9,983 nt of DNA from Bacillota bacterium (GCA_023413185.1 JAEZQD010000099.1:1-9983), one strand, 5' to 3'. Positions 1 to 5,843 are shown, counted from the first letter of the stretch. Translations and numbers: made by a program. Notes: generated from the sequence alone by a model not told the origin.

Positions 1-54
1 CAGATTCGAGCCGATAAACCCCGCACCGCCGGTAACCAGTATAGTTTTCAACAT
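1..54 (-). CDS. N-terminus of an extended-SDR NAD-dependent sugar epimerase/dehydratase (partial)
   Basis: Only the first 18 residues are in the window: MLKTILVTGGAGFIGSNL. This is the opening beta strand and glycine-rich NAD(P)-binding loop (GGAGFIG, the GxxGxxG motif) of extended short-chain dehydrogenases that act on nucleotide sugars, such as dTDP-glucose 4,6-dehydratase or UDP-sugar 4-epimerase. The protein should be cytoplasmic and use bound NAD to modify a nucleotide sugar for a surface polysaccharide. The ATG (complement of 52-54) has a GGAAGG ribosome binding site at 63-68, 8 bases away. It begins 16 bases after the hemW stop codon, so it is probably the last gene seen of the nudC-hemW operon. 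The Phe in GAGFIG and the following Ser-Asn fit RmlB-like enzymes somewhat better than GalE (usually GAGYIGSH), but 18 residues cannot settle the substrate. Confidence 0.85.
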   Translation of the reverse strand, partial: MLKTILVTGGAGFIGSNL

Positions 55-70
55 CAGTTCCGCCTTCCGT

Positions 71-1183
71 TTAAAACAAAAGCTCCGCAATACAGTGGTT
101 CGAGAATAAAAACCCCCGCGGCGTTAATCGAATGCCCGTTGCATCGGCAATACAAAGCCCCTGACGGATGAGTGGCTGTGCCTTTTTGGTAAGCGCCGCT
201 TCGTTAAGTTCTTCGGGATAACGCTTACGCGCGTCCGAGAACACCAGTCCGTCCGATAGGCGCAGGCGCAGCATCAGGTATTCTTCGAGGTCGCCGCCCT
301 CGTCAATCTGCTCTGCCTGCCCCCCCGCAAGGTAGCGGGCGAGGTTGTTTGGGTACGCAAGCCGCTTGCCGCCCAAAAACGAATGTGCCGCGGGACCTAG
401 GCCCAGGTATTCGCGGCTGTCCCAGTACAGCAGGTTGTGGCGGCACACCATACCATCCCGCGCGAAGTTTGAGATTTCGTACTGGGTGTAGCCGTGCCCT
501 GCAAGCGTTTGTACCGCATGCAGGTACAGTGCGGCGGTTATATCCTCGTCGGGCAGGGCGAGCGACTGCCGCGCGGCGTAAAAGGGCGTGCCCTCCTCCA
601 CCTTTAGTAGGTACGCCGAGATGTGTTGTACTGAAAGACCCGCCAGAAAGCGGACGGATTCGGTCAGGCTGTCTGTTGTCTGGTGCGCGATGCCCAGCAT
701 CAGGTCGGCGCTGATGTTTGTAAACCCCGCCTGCCGCGCCCAACGTATCGCATCCCCTGCCTGTGCCGCCGTATGCGAGCGGGTGAGCGCCAAAAGCTCT
801 GCATCCACGGCGCTCTGCACCCCGAACGAGACGCGGTTAAACCCCGCGCGACGTAGGGCGCAAAGGGTGTCGTAGTTGGTGTGGTTGGGGTTTGCCTCAA
901 GCGTAATCTCCGCGTCCGTCAGCCCAAACAGGCTACAGCAACGTTCCAGTAGCCTGCTCAGCCTATCCGCCCCAAACAGGATGGGCGTGCCGCCGCCCAG
1001 ATACAGCGTGTCCGCCTGTCTGCCGCCCAGCGTTTTAGACCAGTGCGCGAGATCCTTACACACCGCTGCGAGGTATGCGTCCATGCGCGCGTCATCGGCG
1101 GGCACCGAGTAAAAATCGCAGTACCCGCATTTTCTTGCGCAAAACGGGATGTGGATATACAGCCCAAACGGCGCGCGGCTCAT
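71..1183 (-). CDS. hemW: HemW-like radical SAM protein (heme chaperone family, formerly 'oxygen-independent coproporphyrinogen oxidase-like')
   Basis: A cytoplasmic radical SAM protein of 370 residues, the usual HemW length. HemW binds heme and a [4Fe-4S] cluster and is thought to deliver heme to target proteins. It was long misannotated as the coproporphyrinogen III oxidase HemN. The radical SAM cluster motif CxxxCxxC is at C15, C19 and C22 (CARKCGYC), preceded by the typical YIHIPF. The SAM-binding GGGTP is at 63-67, followed by EANPNH and SFGVQS. The family's C-terminal HNLLYW and GLGPAAHS segments are present. The reading frame is open for 61 more codons upstream, but that stretch is the out-of-frame copy of the preceding membrane-protein gene. 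The ATG at 1183 has an AGGGGG ribosome binding site (1193-1198, 9 bases away) and overlaps the upstream stop codon as ATGA, implying translational coupling. True HemN function is unlikely but not excluded by sequence alone. Confidence 0.93.
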   Translation of the reverse strand: MSRAPFGLYIHIPFCARKCGYCDFYSVPADDARMDAYLAAVCKDLAHWSKTLGGRQADTLYLGGGTPILFGADRLSRLLERCCSLFGLTDAEITLEANPNHTNYDTLCALRRAGFNRVSFGVQSAVDAELLALTRSHTAAQAGDAIRWARQAGFTNISADLMLGIAHQTTDSLTESVRFLAGLSVQHISAYLLKVEEGTPFYAARQSLALPDEDITAALYLHAVQTLAGHGYTQYEISNFARDGMVCRHNLLYWDSREYLGLGPAAHSFLGGKRLAYPNNLARYLAGGQAEQIDEGGDLEEYLMLRLRLSDGLVFSDARKRYPEELNEAALTKKAQPLIRQGLCIADATGIRLTPRGFLFSNHCIAELLF

Positions 1184-1536
1184 GATGGGTCGCCCCCTGT
1201 CGTAACGGGTGTTTTTCCACGGCGGAACAAGCGGCAAAAAAACGCCTTGATGCCGTCCAGCACGCCGCCGGTGACAATGGCGCACGCAAGGTGGGCGTAG
1301 TACCAGCGCACCGAAAACTCCCCCAAGATGGTGGCGGCCGGCACAATCCTGCCCGCGTTTAACCACTCCCTCGCCCAGTCTGTACGGGATAGCGGTGAAA
1401 GCACGGGGTGAAGGCTGATGAGCACAATACTTTTGGAGTCCCCGCCGCTGTAGTGGTTGTAGATTGTGTATATACTCAGCAGCACAAGCCAGAAGGTAAA
1501 TGAAAGGACAAGGGTCTTACCAATACGTTTTAACAT
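1180..1536 (-). CDS. Small membrane protein of unknown function, translationally coupled to hemW
   Basis: A 118-residue protein that I do not recognise. Two basic residues near the N-terminus (K3, R4) precede a hydrophobic segment at about residues 8-26 (LVLSFTFWLVLLSIYTIY), which looks like an uncleaved membrane anchor or signal anchor. The middle (about 35-75) is mixed and proline-containing. A weaker hydrophobic stretch at about 79-100 leads into a basic patch (CRLFRRGK), so there may be one or two membrane spans. The ATG at 1536 has an AGGAG ribosome binding site (1543-1547, 6 bases away) that overlaps the nudC stop codon. Its own TGA overlaps the hemW ATG by one base as ATGA. The tight packing on both sides argues that it is a real gene made together with NudC and HemW. 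A link to heme or membrane delivery is only a guess from position. Confidence 0.8.
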   Translation of the reverse strand: MLKRIGKTLVLSFTFWLVLLSIYTIYNHYSGGDSKSIVLISLHPVLSPLSRTDWAREWLNAGRIVPAATILGEFSVRWYYAHLACAIVTGGVLDGIKAFFCRLFRRGKTPVTTGGDPS

Positions 1537-1545
1537 GGCGGTCTC

Positions 1546-2388
1546 CTATTGTAAACTCGGCATCTTGCCGGTGCGAAACGCCTCAATCATCTCGGCGGTC
1601 AGGCTGACGGTGGAAGGCGGCGGCTCGATCTCGTCGCGGGTCTGCCACTCTGCCTCCGAAAGCTCGGTTTCGTCGAGCGTTATGGTGTCGTCGCCGTCAA
1701 GCTCGGCAAAAAAGCCGACCAGCAGCGACTGTGAGTATCCCCAAGGCTGGCTTTTGTAGTAACGCAGGTTTTTTACCCGGATGCCCGTCTCCTCCAGTAC
1801 CTCGCGGCTTACCGTTTCCTCCAGCGTCTCGCCAATCTCCGCAAAGCCTGCAACCAGTGCCCAGCGGCGGTATACGCTGTGGGCATAGCGGGTAAGCAGC
1901 AGGCGGTCGCCGTTTGTTACCGCCACAATCACGGCGGGGGAAAGGGTGGGGAACTCGGTCTTTGCACAATTTGGGCAAACCAGCGCGCGCTCGTCGTCCT
2001 TGTGCACCATCGCCGTGGCGCACCGCCCGCAGTAGGCGTGGTCACAGTACCAGCGGTACAGGTGGCTGCCGGTAATGCCGCAAAACGCAAGCCACTCGGG
2101 CAAAACAGACCGAAACAGGTTGACCTCACCCCACGTAAACCGCCCCGTCTGCTCGGGTGGCGGGTCGGTAAGCAGGTAAACCCCTCTGCCGTCTAGCTCG
2201 AACAGGTAGATGAGGGAGAGGGAAGCAGTATCACAAAACAGCTCGCTCAAGGCAGGGAACATCCCCTCGCCGCCTTCGGGGTCAAACAGTGCCTTGTCTT
2301 GCTGGTAGCACAGCACAAGGTCGTCGGGTCCCGCAGGTCTTGGGCGATAGCTGTTGTCAAAGATATGTGGATGGATGTCCTGTATCAT
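1546..2388 (-). CDS. nudC: NudC-family NAD(H) pyrophosphatase / possible NAD-cap decapping Nudix hydrolase
   Basis: A 280-residue protein with the full NudC layout. NudC enzymes split NAD(H) into NMN(H) and AMP, and in E. coli remove NAD caps from RNA. An N-terminal domain (about 1-115) is followed by a four-cysteine zinc ribbon (C120, C123, C138, C141) and then a Nudix domain with a complete GX5EX7REUXEEXGU box at 181-203 (catalytic glutamates E196, E199, E200). The NudC-specific SQPW...QSLL motif follows at 213-223, which separates this group from other Nudix enzymes. The frame stays open for 95 codons upstream, but that stretch encodes only translated non-coding repeats. The ATG at 2388 is chosen because homology begins there and an AAAGGA site (2400-2405) lies 11 bases ahead. 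It is the first gene of a four-gene minus-strand operon; the next gene starts 9 bases after its stop. Confidence 0.93.
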   Translation of the reverse strand: MIQDIHPHIFDNSYRPRPAGPDDLVLCYQQDKALFDPEGGEGMFPALSELFCDTASLSLIYLFELDGRGVYLLTDPPPEQTGRFTWGEVNLFRSVLPEWLAFCGITGSHLYRWYCDHAYCGRCATAMVHKDDERALVCPNCAKTEFPTLSPAVIVAVTNGDRLLLTRYAHSVYRRWALVAGFAEIGETLEETVSREVLEETGIRVKNLRYYKSQPWGYSQSLLVGFFAELDGDDTITLDETELSEAEWQTRDEIEPPPSTVSLTAEMIEAFRTGKMPSLQ

Positions 2389-2432
2389 ATGTTCAAAAAT
2401 CCTTTCGATGCGCGGTTGTAGGGTTTGCCACC

Positions 2433-2441
2433 AGTATAGCA
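2433..2441 (-). promoter_or_regulatory. Extended -10 promoter of the nudC-hemW operon
   Basis: On the minus strand the sequence TGCTATACT is an extended -10 element (TGn followed by TATACT, the -10 at 2433-2438). No good -35 is visible 16-18 bases upstream. It lies about 45 bases before the nudC ATG, giving a leader of roughly 38 bases. The identical 9-mer precedes the zinc-ribbon gene at 3923-3931. Confidence 0.6.
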
Positions 2442-2490
2442 CTTTTTGCGCTAGCAGACTAGAGCGGGTAAATCGACCGTTGGGTTGGGT

Positions 2491-2561
2491 TGATAAGGTG
2501 TGGGAAGCCGGAAGTTTATAATGTGTAGGGGATGCCGCGGACGCGCAATGCGCGCCCCTAC
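2491..2561. repeat. GTAGGGG-type intergenic repeat, copy A
   Basis: This block matches 2800-2863 without gaps over about its first 45 bases at a fixed offset of 309: TG[A/G]TAAGG, then AAGCC, GTT, AAT and TGTAGGGGA.GCCGC are shared. It ends in an inverted-repeat module from 2525 (GTAGGGG) to 2561 (CCCCTAC) with an inner GCGCAATGCGC hairpin. Its last 23 bases (2539-2561) recur at 2648-2670 with one change. It appears to be a short dispersed non-coding element in the region 2389-2931, which holds no gene I can support. Confidence 0.75.
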
Positions 2562-2598
2562 GTCCATGCCCAATGTCGATAGGTTGGTGATGCGATGT

Positions 2599-2670
2599 GT
2601 AGGGGACGGCGTCCTCGACGTCCCGTGGCGGCGCTGTGATAAAATGCGGACGCGCAATGTGCGCCCCTAC
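2599..2670. repeat. GTAGGGG-type intergenic repeat, copy B
   Basis: It begins GTAGGGGACGGCG at 2599, continues with the small self-complementary stretch GGACGGCGTCC followed by CGACGTCC, and closes at 2648-2670 with a 23-base module that matches 2539-2561 at 22 of 23 positions and ends in CCCCTAC. The GTAGGGG and CCCCTAC ends are complementary, so the block could fold as one long imperfect hairpin. No transposase is present. Confidence 0.7.
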
Positions 2671-2770
2671 CAAAGCGGTTAGCCGTAACGGTGGGGTATA
2701 GTCTCATGCAGACGGTATGGCATAGAGTATTTTGGAGTGTTTCGGGTCTCGGCGATACATCAACAATGCC

Positions 2771-2797
2771 GTAGGGGCGACCATCGGTCGTCCGTGA
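2771..2797. repeat. GTAGGGG-type intergenic repeat, copy C (short form)
   Basis: GTAGGGGCGACCATCGGTCG followed by TCCGTGA is a single short unit whose core GCGACCATCGGTCGTC is a hairpin (GACC and GGTC arms). It matches the reverse complement of the module at 2648-2670 in layout: GTAGGGGCG, a short stem, AT, then CGTCC. Units of one family are therefore present in both orientations. Confidence 0.7.
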
Positions 2798-2799
2798 AT

Positions 2800-2866
2800 T
2801 GGTAAGGAGCGGCAAGCCAGAGGTTAACAATTTGTAGGGGACGCCGCAAACGCCGCCCCCTACAAA
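2800..2866. repeat. GTAGGGG-type intergenic repeat, copy D with hairpin
   Basis: This is the second copy of the longer unit seen at 2491-2561. It ends in a clear stem-loop: the arm TTTGTAGGGG (2831-2840) is perfectly complementary to CCCCTACAAA (2857-2866), around a GC-rich loop. There is no run of T directly after the stem on the plus strand, so it is not obviously a terminator. The stretch 2674-2770 between the repeat copies shows nothing I can name. Confidence 0.75.
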
Positions 2867-2876
2867 TCGCCAATAC

Positions 2877-2909
2877 AAAAAGGACAGCGGTCTTTCATGA
2901 CCCCTGCCC
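2877..2909 (-). terminator. Rho-independent terminator after the GyrI-like gene
   Basis: Read on the minus strand, an 11-base stem (arms 2899-2909 and 2882-2892, with one mismatch and one G-T pair) encloses a 6-base loop and is followed by five T residues (2881-2877). It begins 22 bases after the stop codon of the gene ending at 2932. Confidence 0.85.
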
Positions 2910-2931
2910 TTAATGGATGATTATTATGTGG

Positions 2932-3582
2932 TTAAACCTTGCGTATCGGCAGCCGCAGTACTGTCTTGCGGCGTTCGGGCGCGACCTTTCGCGGGTCGCC
3001 CAGGTAGATCTCGTGGTGGCGGCGCTTGGTGCCGTCCGCAAGTGTACCTCCCACATCGCCTGCAAGCCCCTGCTCGCGGATGAAACGCTCCATCACGGCA
3101 AGGCTGGCGGGCTCGTCGTCGAAGGTGCCGATGTGCATCATCTGTACGCACAGCCCCTCGCAAAAATCGGCAAGGCGTGCCGTTGTGCAGTCAAGCTGGG
3201 GCTTTTTTGCGGCTACCGTTTCACACGCTGCCGCATACACCTCGTCGGTCACAAACTCGGGCTGGCGTATCATCGACGTCCAGCAGTATCGCTCCTTGGC
3301 TGAAAAGTCAATGTCAGTCCCGTCATTTAGCCACCACAGACCCTCAAGTGGCGGCACGGTGTAGTCCACGTACCCCGAGGGCTTGTCCTTGCTCATCTTT
3401 ATGGTGTAGGTCAGCGCGTACAACAGCTCCAATGCCTTTTGGTACTCACCCTCGGGGTCGTTTGGGTTACCGCACCCATCCACCATAATAAAACGCATGG
3501 ATGGCACGGTTACTACCACGGGATTTGCGGGCGGCAGGTACAGGGCGCGCTCGGTCTTTTTGTAGTCCAGCTTTTGCGTCAT
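2932..3582 (-). CDS. GyrI-like small-molecule-binding domain protein
   Basis: A 216-residue stand-alone protein of the GyrI-like (SOUL/AraC effector-binding type) family. These domains bind small hydrophobic or aromatic ligands, and some hydrolyse cyclopropanoid compounds; the role here is unknown. Family hallmarks are the early strand with PSMRFIMVDGCGNPN (27-41), YALTYTIKMSK (55-65), the aromatic EGLWWL (80-85), the central WTSMIRQPEFVT (101-112), and the C-terminal RHHEIYLGDPRKVAPERRKT (188-207), typical of the long GyrI-like proteins. No DNA-binding domain is attached. The ATG at 3582 is preferred over an upstream in-frame start 20 codons earlier because a near-perfect AAGGAGG site (3593-3599) lies 10 bases ahead of it and homology begins just after. 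It starts 23 bases after the zinc-ribbon gene, so the two form a small operon. Confidence 0.88.
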   Translation of the reverse strand: MTQKLDYKKTERALYLPPANPVVVTVPSMRFIMVDGCGNPNDPEGEYQKALELLYALTYTIKMSKDKPSGYVDYTVPPLEGLWWLNDGTDIDFSAKERYCWTSMIRQPEFVTDEVYAAACETVAAKKPQLDCTTARLADFCEGLCVQMMHIGTFDDEPASLAVMERFIREQGLAGDVGGTLADGTKRRHHEIYLGDPRKVAPERRKTVLRLPIRKV

Positions 3583-3605
3583 ATTACCAATTCCTCCTTC
3601 ACTTG

Positions 3606-3881
3606 CTATGCCTGCTTCCAGCGTTTTAGGGTGGGGAACCACGTGAGCATCTGCGCCCTTGCCGCGTCAGCGTCGGTGTAGATGCCCTCTTTCATGCCAT
3701 AATCCACGCAGAAGTCAATCATCTGCTCCATGGTCATCTCGTCCTTGAACCCGCCGTTTTCATAGCAGTACACGCAGTACTCGGGGTTTTTGCTGCCGTC
3801 CTTGTTGGTGCCAAGCTCCTCGTCCTTTGTTAGCGGCATGCTGCAGCTTTGGCAAAACGGTCCTTGATAGTTCGTATCCAT
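3606..3881 (-). CDS. Small zinc-ribbon protein
   Basis: A 91-residue protein resembling the 'putative zinc ribbon' family found alone or beside GyrI-like and AraC-type proteins in Firmicutes. Its four cysteines are C10 and C13 (FCQSCSMPL) and C36 and C39 (EYCVYC), an arrangement that should bind one zinc. The segment CSMPLTKDEELGTNKDGSKN between the pairs is characteristic. The rest (46-91) is predicted helical and acidic, with EQMIDFCVDYGMKEG. A GTG nine bases upstream is in frame, but it sits directly against the ribosome binding site. The ATG at 3881 has AAGGAG (3890-3895) at 8 bases, the normal distance. It is the first gene of a pair with the GyrI-like protein and might sense metal or redox state, but that is inference. 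Confidence 0.85.
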   Translation of the reverse strand: MDTNYQGPFCQSCSMPLTKDEELGTNKDGSKNPEYCVYCYENGGFKDEMTMEQMIDFCVDYGMKEGIYTDADAARAQMLTWFPTLKRWKQA

Positions 3882-3922
3882 TTCGTACACTCCTTTTGTT
3901 ATTTTGAACTGACTCTAGCAAA

Positions 3923-3931
3923 AGTATAGCA
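3923..3931 (-). promoter_or_regulatory. Extended -10 promoter of the zinc-ribbon / GyrI-like operon
   Basis: TGCTATACT on the minus strand gives an extended -10 (TATACT at 3923-3928) about 42 bases before the zinc-ribbon ATG. The expected -35 position (near 3946-3951) reads ACGCCC, which is a very poor match. It is instead occupied by the spacer of a perfect dyad. Confidence 0.6.
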
Positions 3932-3936
3932 GGGTA

Positions 3937-3959
3937 AATATGAAAGGGCGTGTCATATT
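3937..3959. promoter_or_regulatory. Dyad at the -35 position, candidate regulator site
   Basis: A perfect 7-base inverted repeat, AATATGA (3937-3943) and TCATATT (3953-3959), with a 9-base spacer. It is centred where the -35 box of the zinc-ribbon promoter should be. An activator bound here could replace the missing -35. The arms are AT-rich, so chance is a real alternative. Confidence 0.35.
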
Positions 3960-3984
3960 AAAAATTGCATAGATGAAATTTTGC

Positions 3985-4016
3985 AAAAAAACGAGGGGAA
4001 GATAACTCTCCCCTCG
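3985..4016 (-). terminator. Rho-independent terminator after the HAD phosphatase gene
   Basis: On the minus strand a perfect stem CGAGGGGA / TCCCCTCG (4016-4009 and 3999-3992), with a loop of about 9 bases, is followed by seven T residues (3991-3985). It lies 26 bases past the stop codon of the HAD gene. Confidence 0.92.
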
Positions 4017-4042
4017 CTTAGATAGTTTGCACGTATGTATTG

Positions 4043-4699
4043 TTAAGCGCCCTCGATGAGCGGGGCAAACAGCGTCAGTACCTCGTCGAGATCCTCTTTT
4101 ACAGCATAGCTGGGTAGGGCGGGGTCGGGAGGCAGCATATCGGGCACAACCACAACGGGGATGCCCGCCGCGTTTGCCGCGCGCACGCCGTTGTACGAGT
4201 CCTCTACCACAACGGTGTTGTGTACGGTGCCGCCGAGCTTACTCATCGCATTCAAAAAGATTTCGGGGTCGGGCTTGGGGTTTACGACCTCGTCGCCGCA
4301 CACCGTGTAGTCAAAGTAGCCCGTTAACTGTGCGGTTTGCAGCATCACCTCTACGGTGGAACGGCGGGTGGAGGTTGCTAGGGCGATGCGCACGCCCTGC
4401 TGCTTTAAATAAGAAAGCAGGTTATGTACGCCCTTTTTTAGCGGGATGCGCCCGCCCTGCATCTGGGTGACGATGTGGGCGCGGATATCTACCCGCAGCG
4501 CGTCGTAATCAAACTCGCCAAACAGCTTAAGAAACGTCTCTCGCGACGCCTTTTCGGAGGTGCCCACTGTGGTGAGAAAATGCTCGTGGGTAGGGGTAAA
4601 GCCGTACTTTGGGGCATGAAGGATAAGCCCCTCCTCATACATGCGCTCGCTGTCAAACAATACGCCGTCCATGTCAAAGATTACGTGTTTTAAGACCAT
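4043..4699 (-). CDS. HAD-superfamily phosphatase / phosphomutase, beta-phosphoglucomutase-like (subfamily IA)
   Basis: A 218-residue cytoplasmic HAD hydrolase of normal length. All four motifs are present: I, the nucleophile and acid D9 and D11 in FDMDGVLFDSE; II, T109 in ALATST; III, K142 in NPKPDPEIF; and IV, the Mg-binding E166-D167 in VVVEDSYNGVRAA. A four-helix cap lies between motifs I and II (about 18-90). The layout is that of beta-phosphoglucomutase, phosphoglycolate and sugar-phosphate phosphatases; the substrate cannot be read from sequence. Two ATGs are possible: 4699 (chosen, MVLKHVIFDMDG, the usual distance to motif I) and 4711, which lies only one base after GAAAGG. The frame is open further upstream but runs back over the preceding gene. 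It follows the ATP-grasp gene by 35 bases with no promoter visible, so it is probably co-transcribed. Confidence 0.9.
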   Translation of the reverse strand: MVLKHVIFDMDGVLFDSERMYEEGLILHAPKYGFTPTHEHFLTTVGTSEKASRETFLKLFGEFDYDALRVDIRAHIVTQMQGGRIPLKKGVHNLLSYLKQQGVRIALATSTRRSTVEVMLQTAQLTGYFDYTVCGDEVVNPKPDPEIFLNAMSKLGGTVHNTVVVEDSYNGVRAANAAGIPVVVVPDMLPPDPALPSYAVKEDLDEVLTLFAPLIEGA

Positions 4700-4734
4700 T
4701 GCCCGTACCATGCCTTTCAAAATGATTGTTACGT

Positions 4735-5757
4735 CTATGGGGCTTTCGCGTCTGTCATATAGCTTTTGTATACCGGCCACATGCCGGTGTTGTCGGTAAG
4801 GTGGGGGGGCAGCTGCTGAATCTCGTGCCCGGGGTACTGGTTTGCCTCGATGAAAACGGGTCCCTGCTCGCACACCGCTACGTCCCACGCGGTGTAGCGG
4901 ATGGCGGGCACCTCGTGCGCCGCCTCCTTAACCATGGCGAGTACGCGGTCGAACATCGGCACCACAACGCCCACAATCGGTGCGCCCGTAATCGGGTGGT
5001 GGGTGTGGCTTACGCCGTTTTTGTCGTGCGCTGGGCGGATAATCTCGCCCGTTTCGGGGTCGAGCAGCGCCGCCATGCCGCCGCTTGAGATGTTATCCAC
5101 CACACCGCCCGCGCCGATGCGGATTAAGCAGCGGGTAATGTCCACCCCGCCGTCCTTACGCAGCACCGTGACGATGCGCAGGGTGTTTACCGAGCCGGGG
5201 TAGATGCCCGACAGCACGGGATGCTGCACCACGTACTCCTCGCAAAGCGTCTGCTTATTCTTTATCAAGTCGGCATACAGGGCGGTGTAATCGGTGTTTT
5301 CGTCAAGCAACACGCAGTCCACACCCGTGCCGCCGTCGCCGTCCACCGGCTTTACGATAATACGGTCTTTTCCGATGCAGAAATCTGCAAACTGCTGTAC
5401 ATCGGCGCGGGTTAGGTCAATCCACTCCCTGCCCAGATACGTAGAAAAGCGGGTAAGAAACGTGGGCTTGTCCTCCAGCCAGTGCCACTGTGCGCGGTCG
5501 TTGAGCGCGCGCACCAGCCGATTGCTTCGCCCGCGCGTTAAAAAGGTGTCGCGCTGCCTGCCGCTTAGGCGGTAAAACTCAAGCACCGTGTAATCCATAT
5601 ACCCCGCGCCGTAGCGCGCGCCGCAGTACAGCATATCGATTAGAATAAACAGGGTGGGTGTTTTGGTTTTTGCGTGTATCAAGCGCGCCTTTGCAAGCAT
5701 CGCCTTATAGTTGAGCCGACCAATGAGCCGCAGCAGATAACGAAATCGGTGTAGCAA
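4735..5757 (-). CDS. Sugar-transfer-associated ATP-grasp protein
   Basis: A 340-residue protein of the ATP-grasp superfamily, closest in my reading to the 'sugar-transfer associated ATP-grasp' family seen near capsule and cell-wall polysaccharide genes. ATP-grasp enzymes activate a carboxylate as acyl phosphate and join it to an amine or thiol; the substrate here is unknown. Visible motifs are the nucleotide-binding lysine and glycine-rich loop IVKPVDGDGGTGV (134-146), the adenine-side CEEYVVQHP (172-180), NTLRIVTV (191-198), and the metal-binding WDVAV...FIEANQYPG (291-310, E304 and N306). The basic N-terminus (about 1-30) is predicted helical. The start codon is TTG at 5757: AGAGG lies 8 bases ahead and a promoter just upstream, while the next Met is residue 20. 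No glycosyltransferase neighbours are present, which leaves the pathway open. Confidence 0.85.
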   Translation of the reverse strand: MLHRFRYLLRLIGRLNYKAMLAKARLIHAKTKTPTLFILIDMLYCGARYGAGYMDYTVLEFYRLSGRQRDTFLTRGRSNRLVRALNDRAQWHWLEDKPTFLTRFSTYLGREWIDLTRADVQQFADFCIGKDRIIVKPVDGDGGTGVDCVLLDENTDYTALYADLIKNKQTLCEEYVVQHPVLSGIYPGSVNTLRIVTVLRKDGGVDITRCLIRIGAGGVVDNISSGGMAALLDPETGEIIRPAHDKNGVSHTHHPITGAPIVGVVVPMFDRVLAMVKEAAHEVPAIRYTAWDVAVCEQGPVFIEANQYPGHEIQQLPPHLTDNTGMWPVYKSYMTDAKAP

Positions 5758-5765
5758 ATACAGGA

Positions 5766-5770
5766 CCTCT
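5766..5770 (-). promoter_or_regulatory. Ribosome binding site that fixes the TTG start of the ATP-grasp gene
   Basis: AGAGG on the minus strand lies 8 bases before the TTG at 5757-5755. There is no ATG or GTG in frame between the promoter and residue 20, and no other ribosome site in range. Confidence 0.65.
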
Positions 5771-5780
5771 TTTCGTAACG

Positions 5781-5809
5781 AGTATAGGGTAGAGAAAACC
5801 GTTTGTTAT
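5781..5809 (-). promoter_or_regulatory. Sigma-A-type promoter of the ATP-grasp / HAD operon
   Basis: On the minus strand ATAACA (5804-5809, four of six matches to TTGACA) is followed after 17 bases by TATACT (5781-5786). The -10 is about 24 bases before the TTG start, leaving a short leader that contains the ribosome binding site. Confidence 0.6.
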
Positions 5810-5816
5810 GCAAACG
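5791..5816 (-). terminator. Possible weak terminator after nudF, overlapping the next promoter
   Basis: On the minus strand a 6-base stem CGTTTG / CAAACG (5816-5811 and 5805-5800) with the loop CATAA is followed by GTTTTCTCT. It lies about 28 bases after the nudF stop and covers the -35 of the next promoter. The stem is short and the T run is interrupted, so partial termination or chance are both possible. Confidence 0.3.
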
Positions 5817-5843
5817 CCAAGGCGGATGCATGGGCTGAGAACA

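Noticed and set aside
1184..1366. N-terminal extension of the hemW reading frame by 61 codons
   Set aside because: It overlaps the membrane-protein gene in another frame, has no homology to HemW, and a good ribosome site marks the ATG at 1183.
2389..2673. N-terminal extension of the nudC frame by 95 codons
   Set aside because: It translates GTAGGGG-type repeats and crosses the likely promoter at 2433-2441. NudC homology begins at 2388.
2491..2866. CRISPR array
   Set aside because: The units are hairpins of unequal length, spacing and orientation, with no regular repeat-spacer pattern and no cas gene nearby.
2831..2866. Terminator for a plus-strand transcript
   Set aside because: The stem is strong but no T run follows, and there is no plus-strand gene upstream.
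2558..2878. A 106-residue minus-strand reading frame across the repeat region
   Set aside because: It consists of translated repeat units (for example RGAHCAS and GRRGRRPL), with no ribosome site. It is a known kind of false gene.
3888..3890. GTG as start of the zinc-ribbon gene
   Set aside because: It abuts the ribosome binding site. The ATG at 3881 has the correct 8-base spacing.
4712..4888. N-terminal extension of the HAD phosphatase frame
   Set aside because: It runs antisense-free but out of frame over the end of the ATP-grasp gene; motif I sits at the usual distance from the ATG at 4699.
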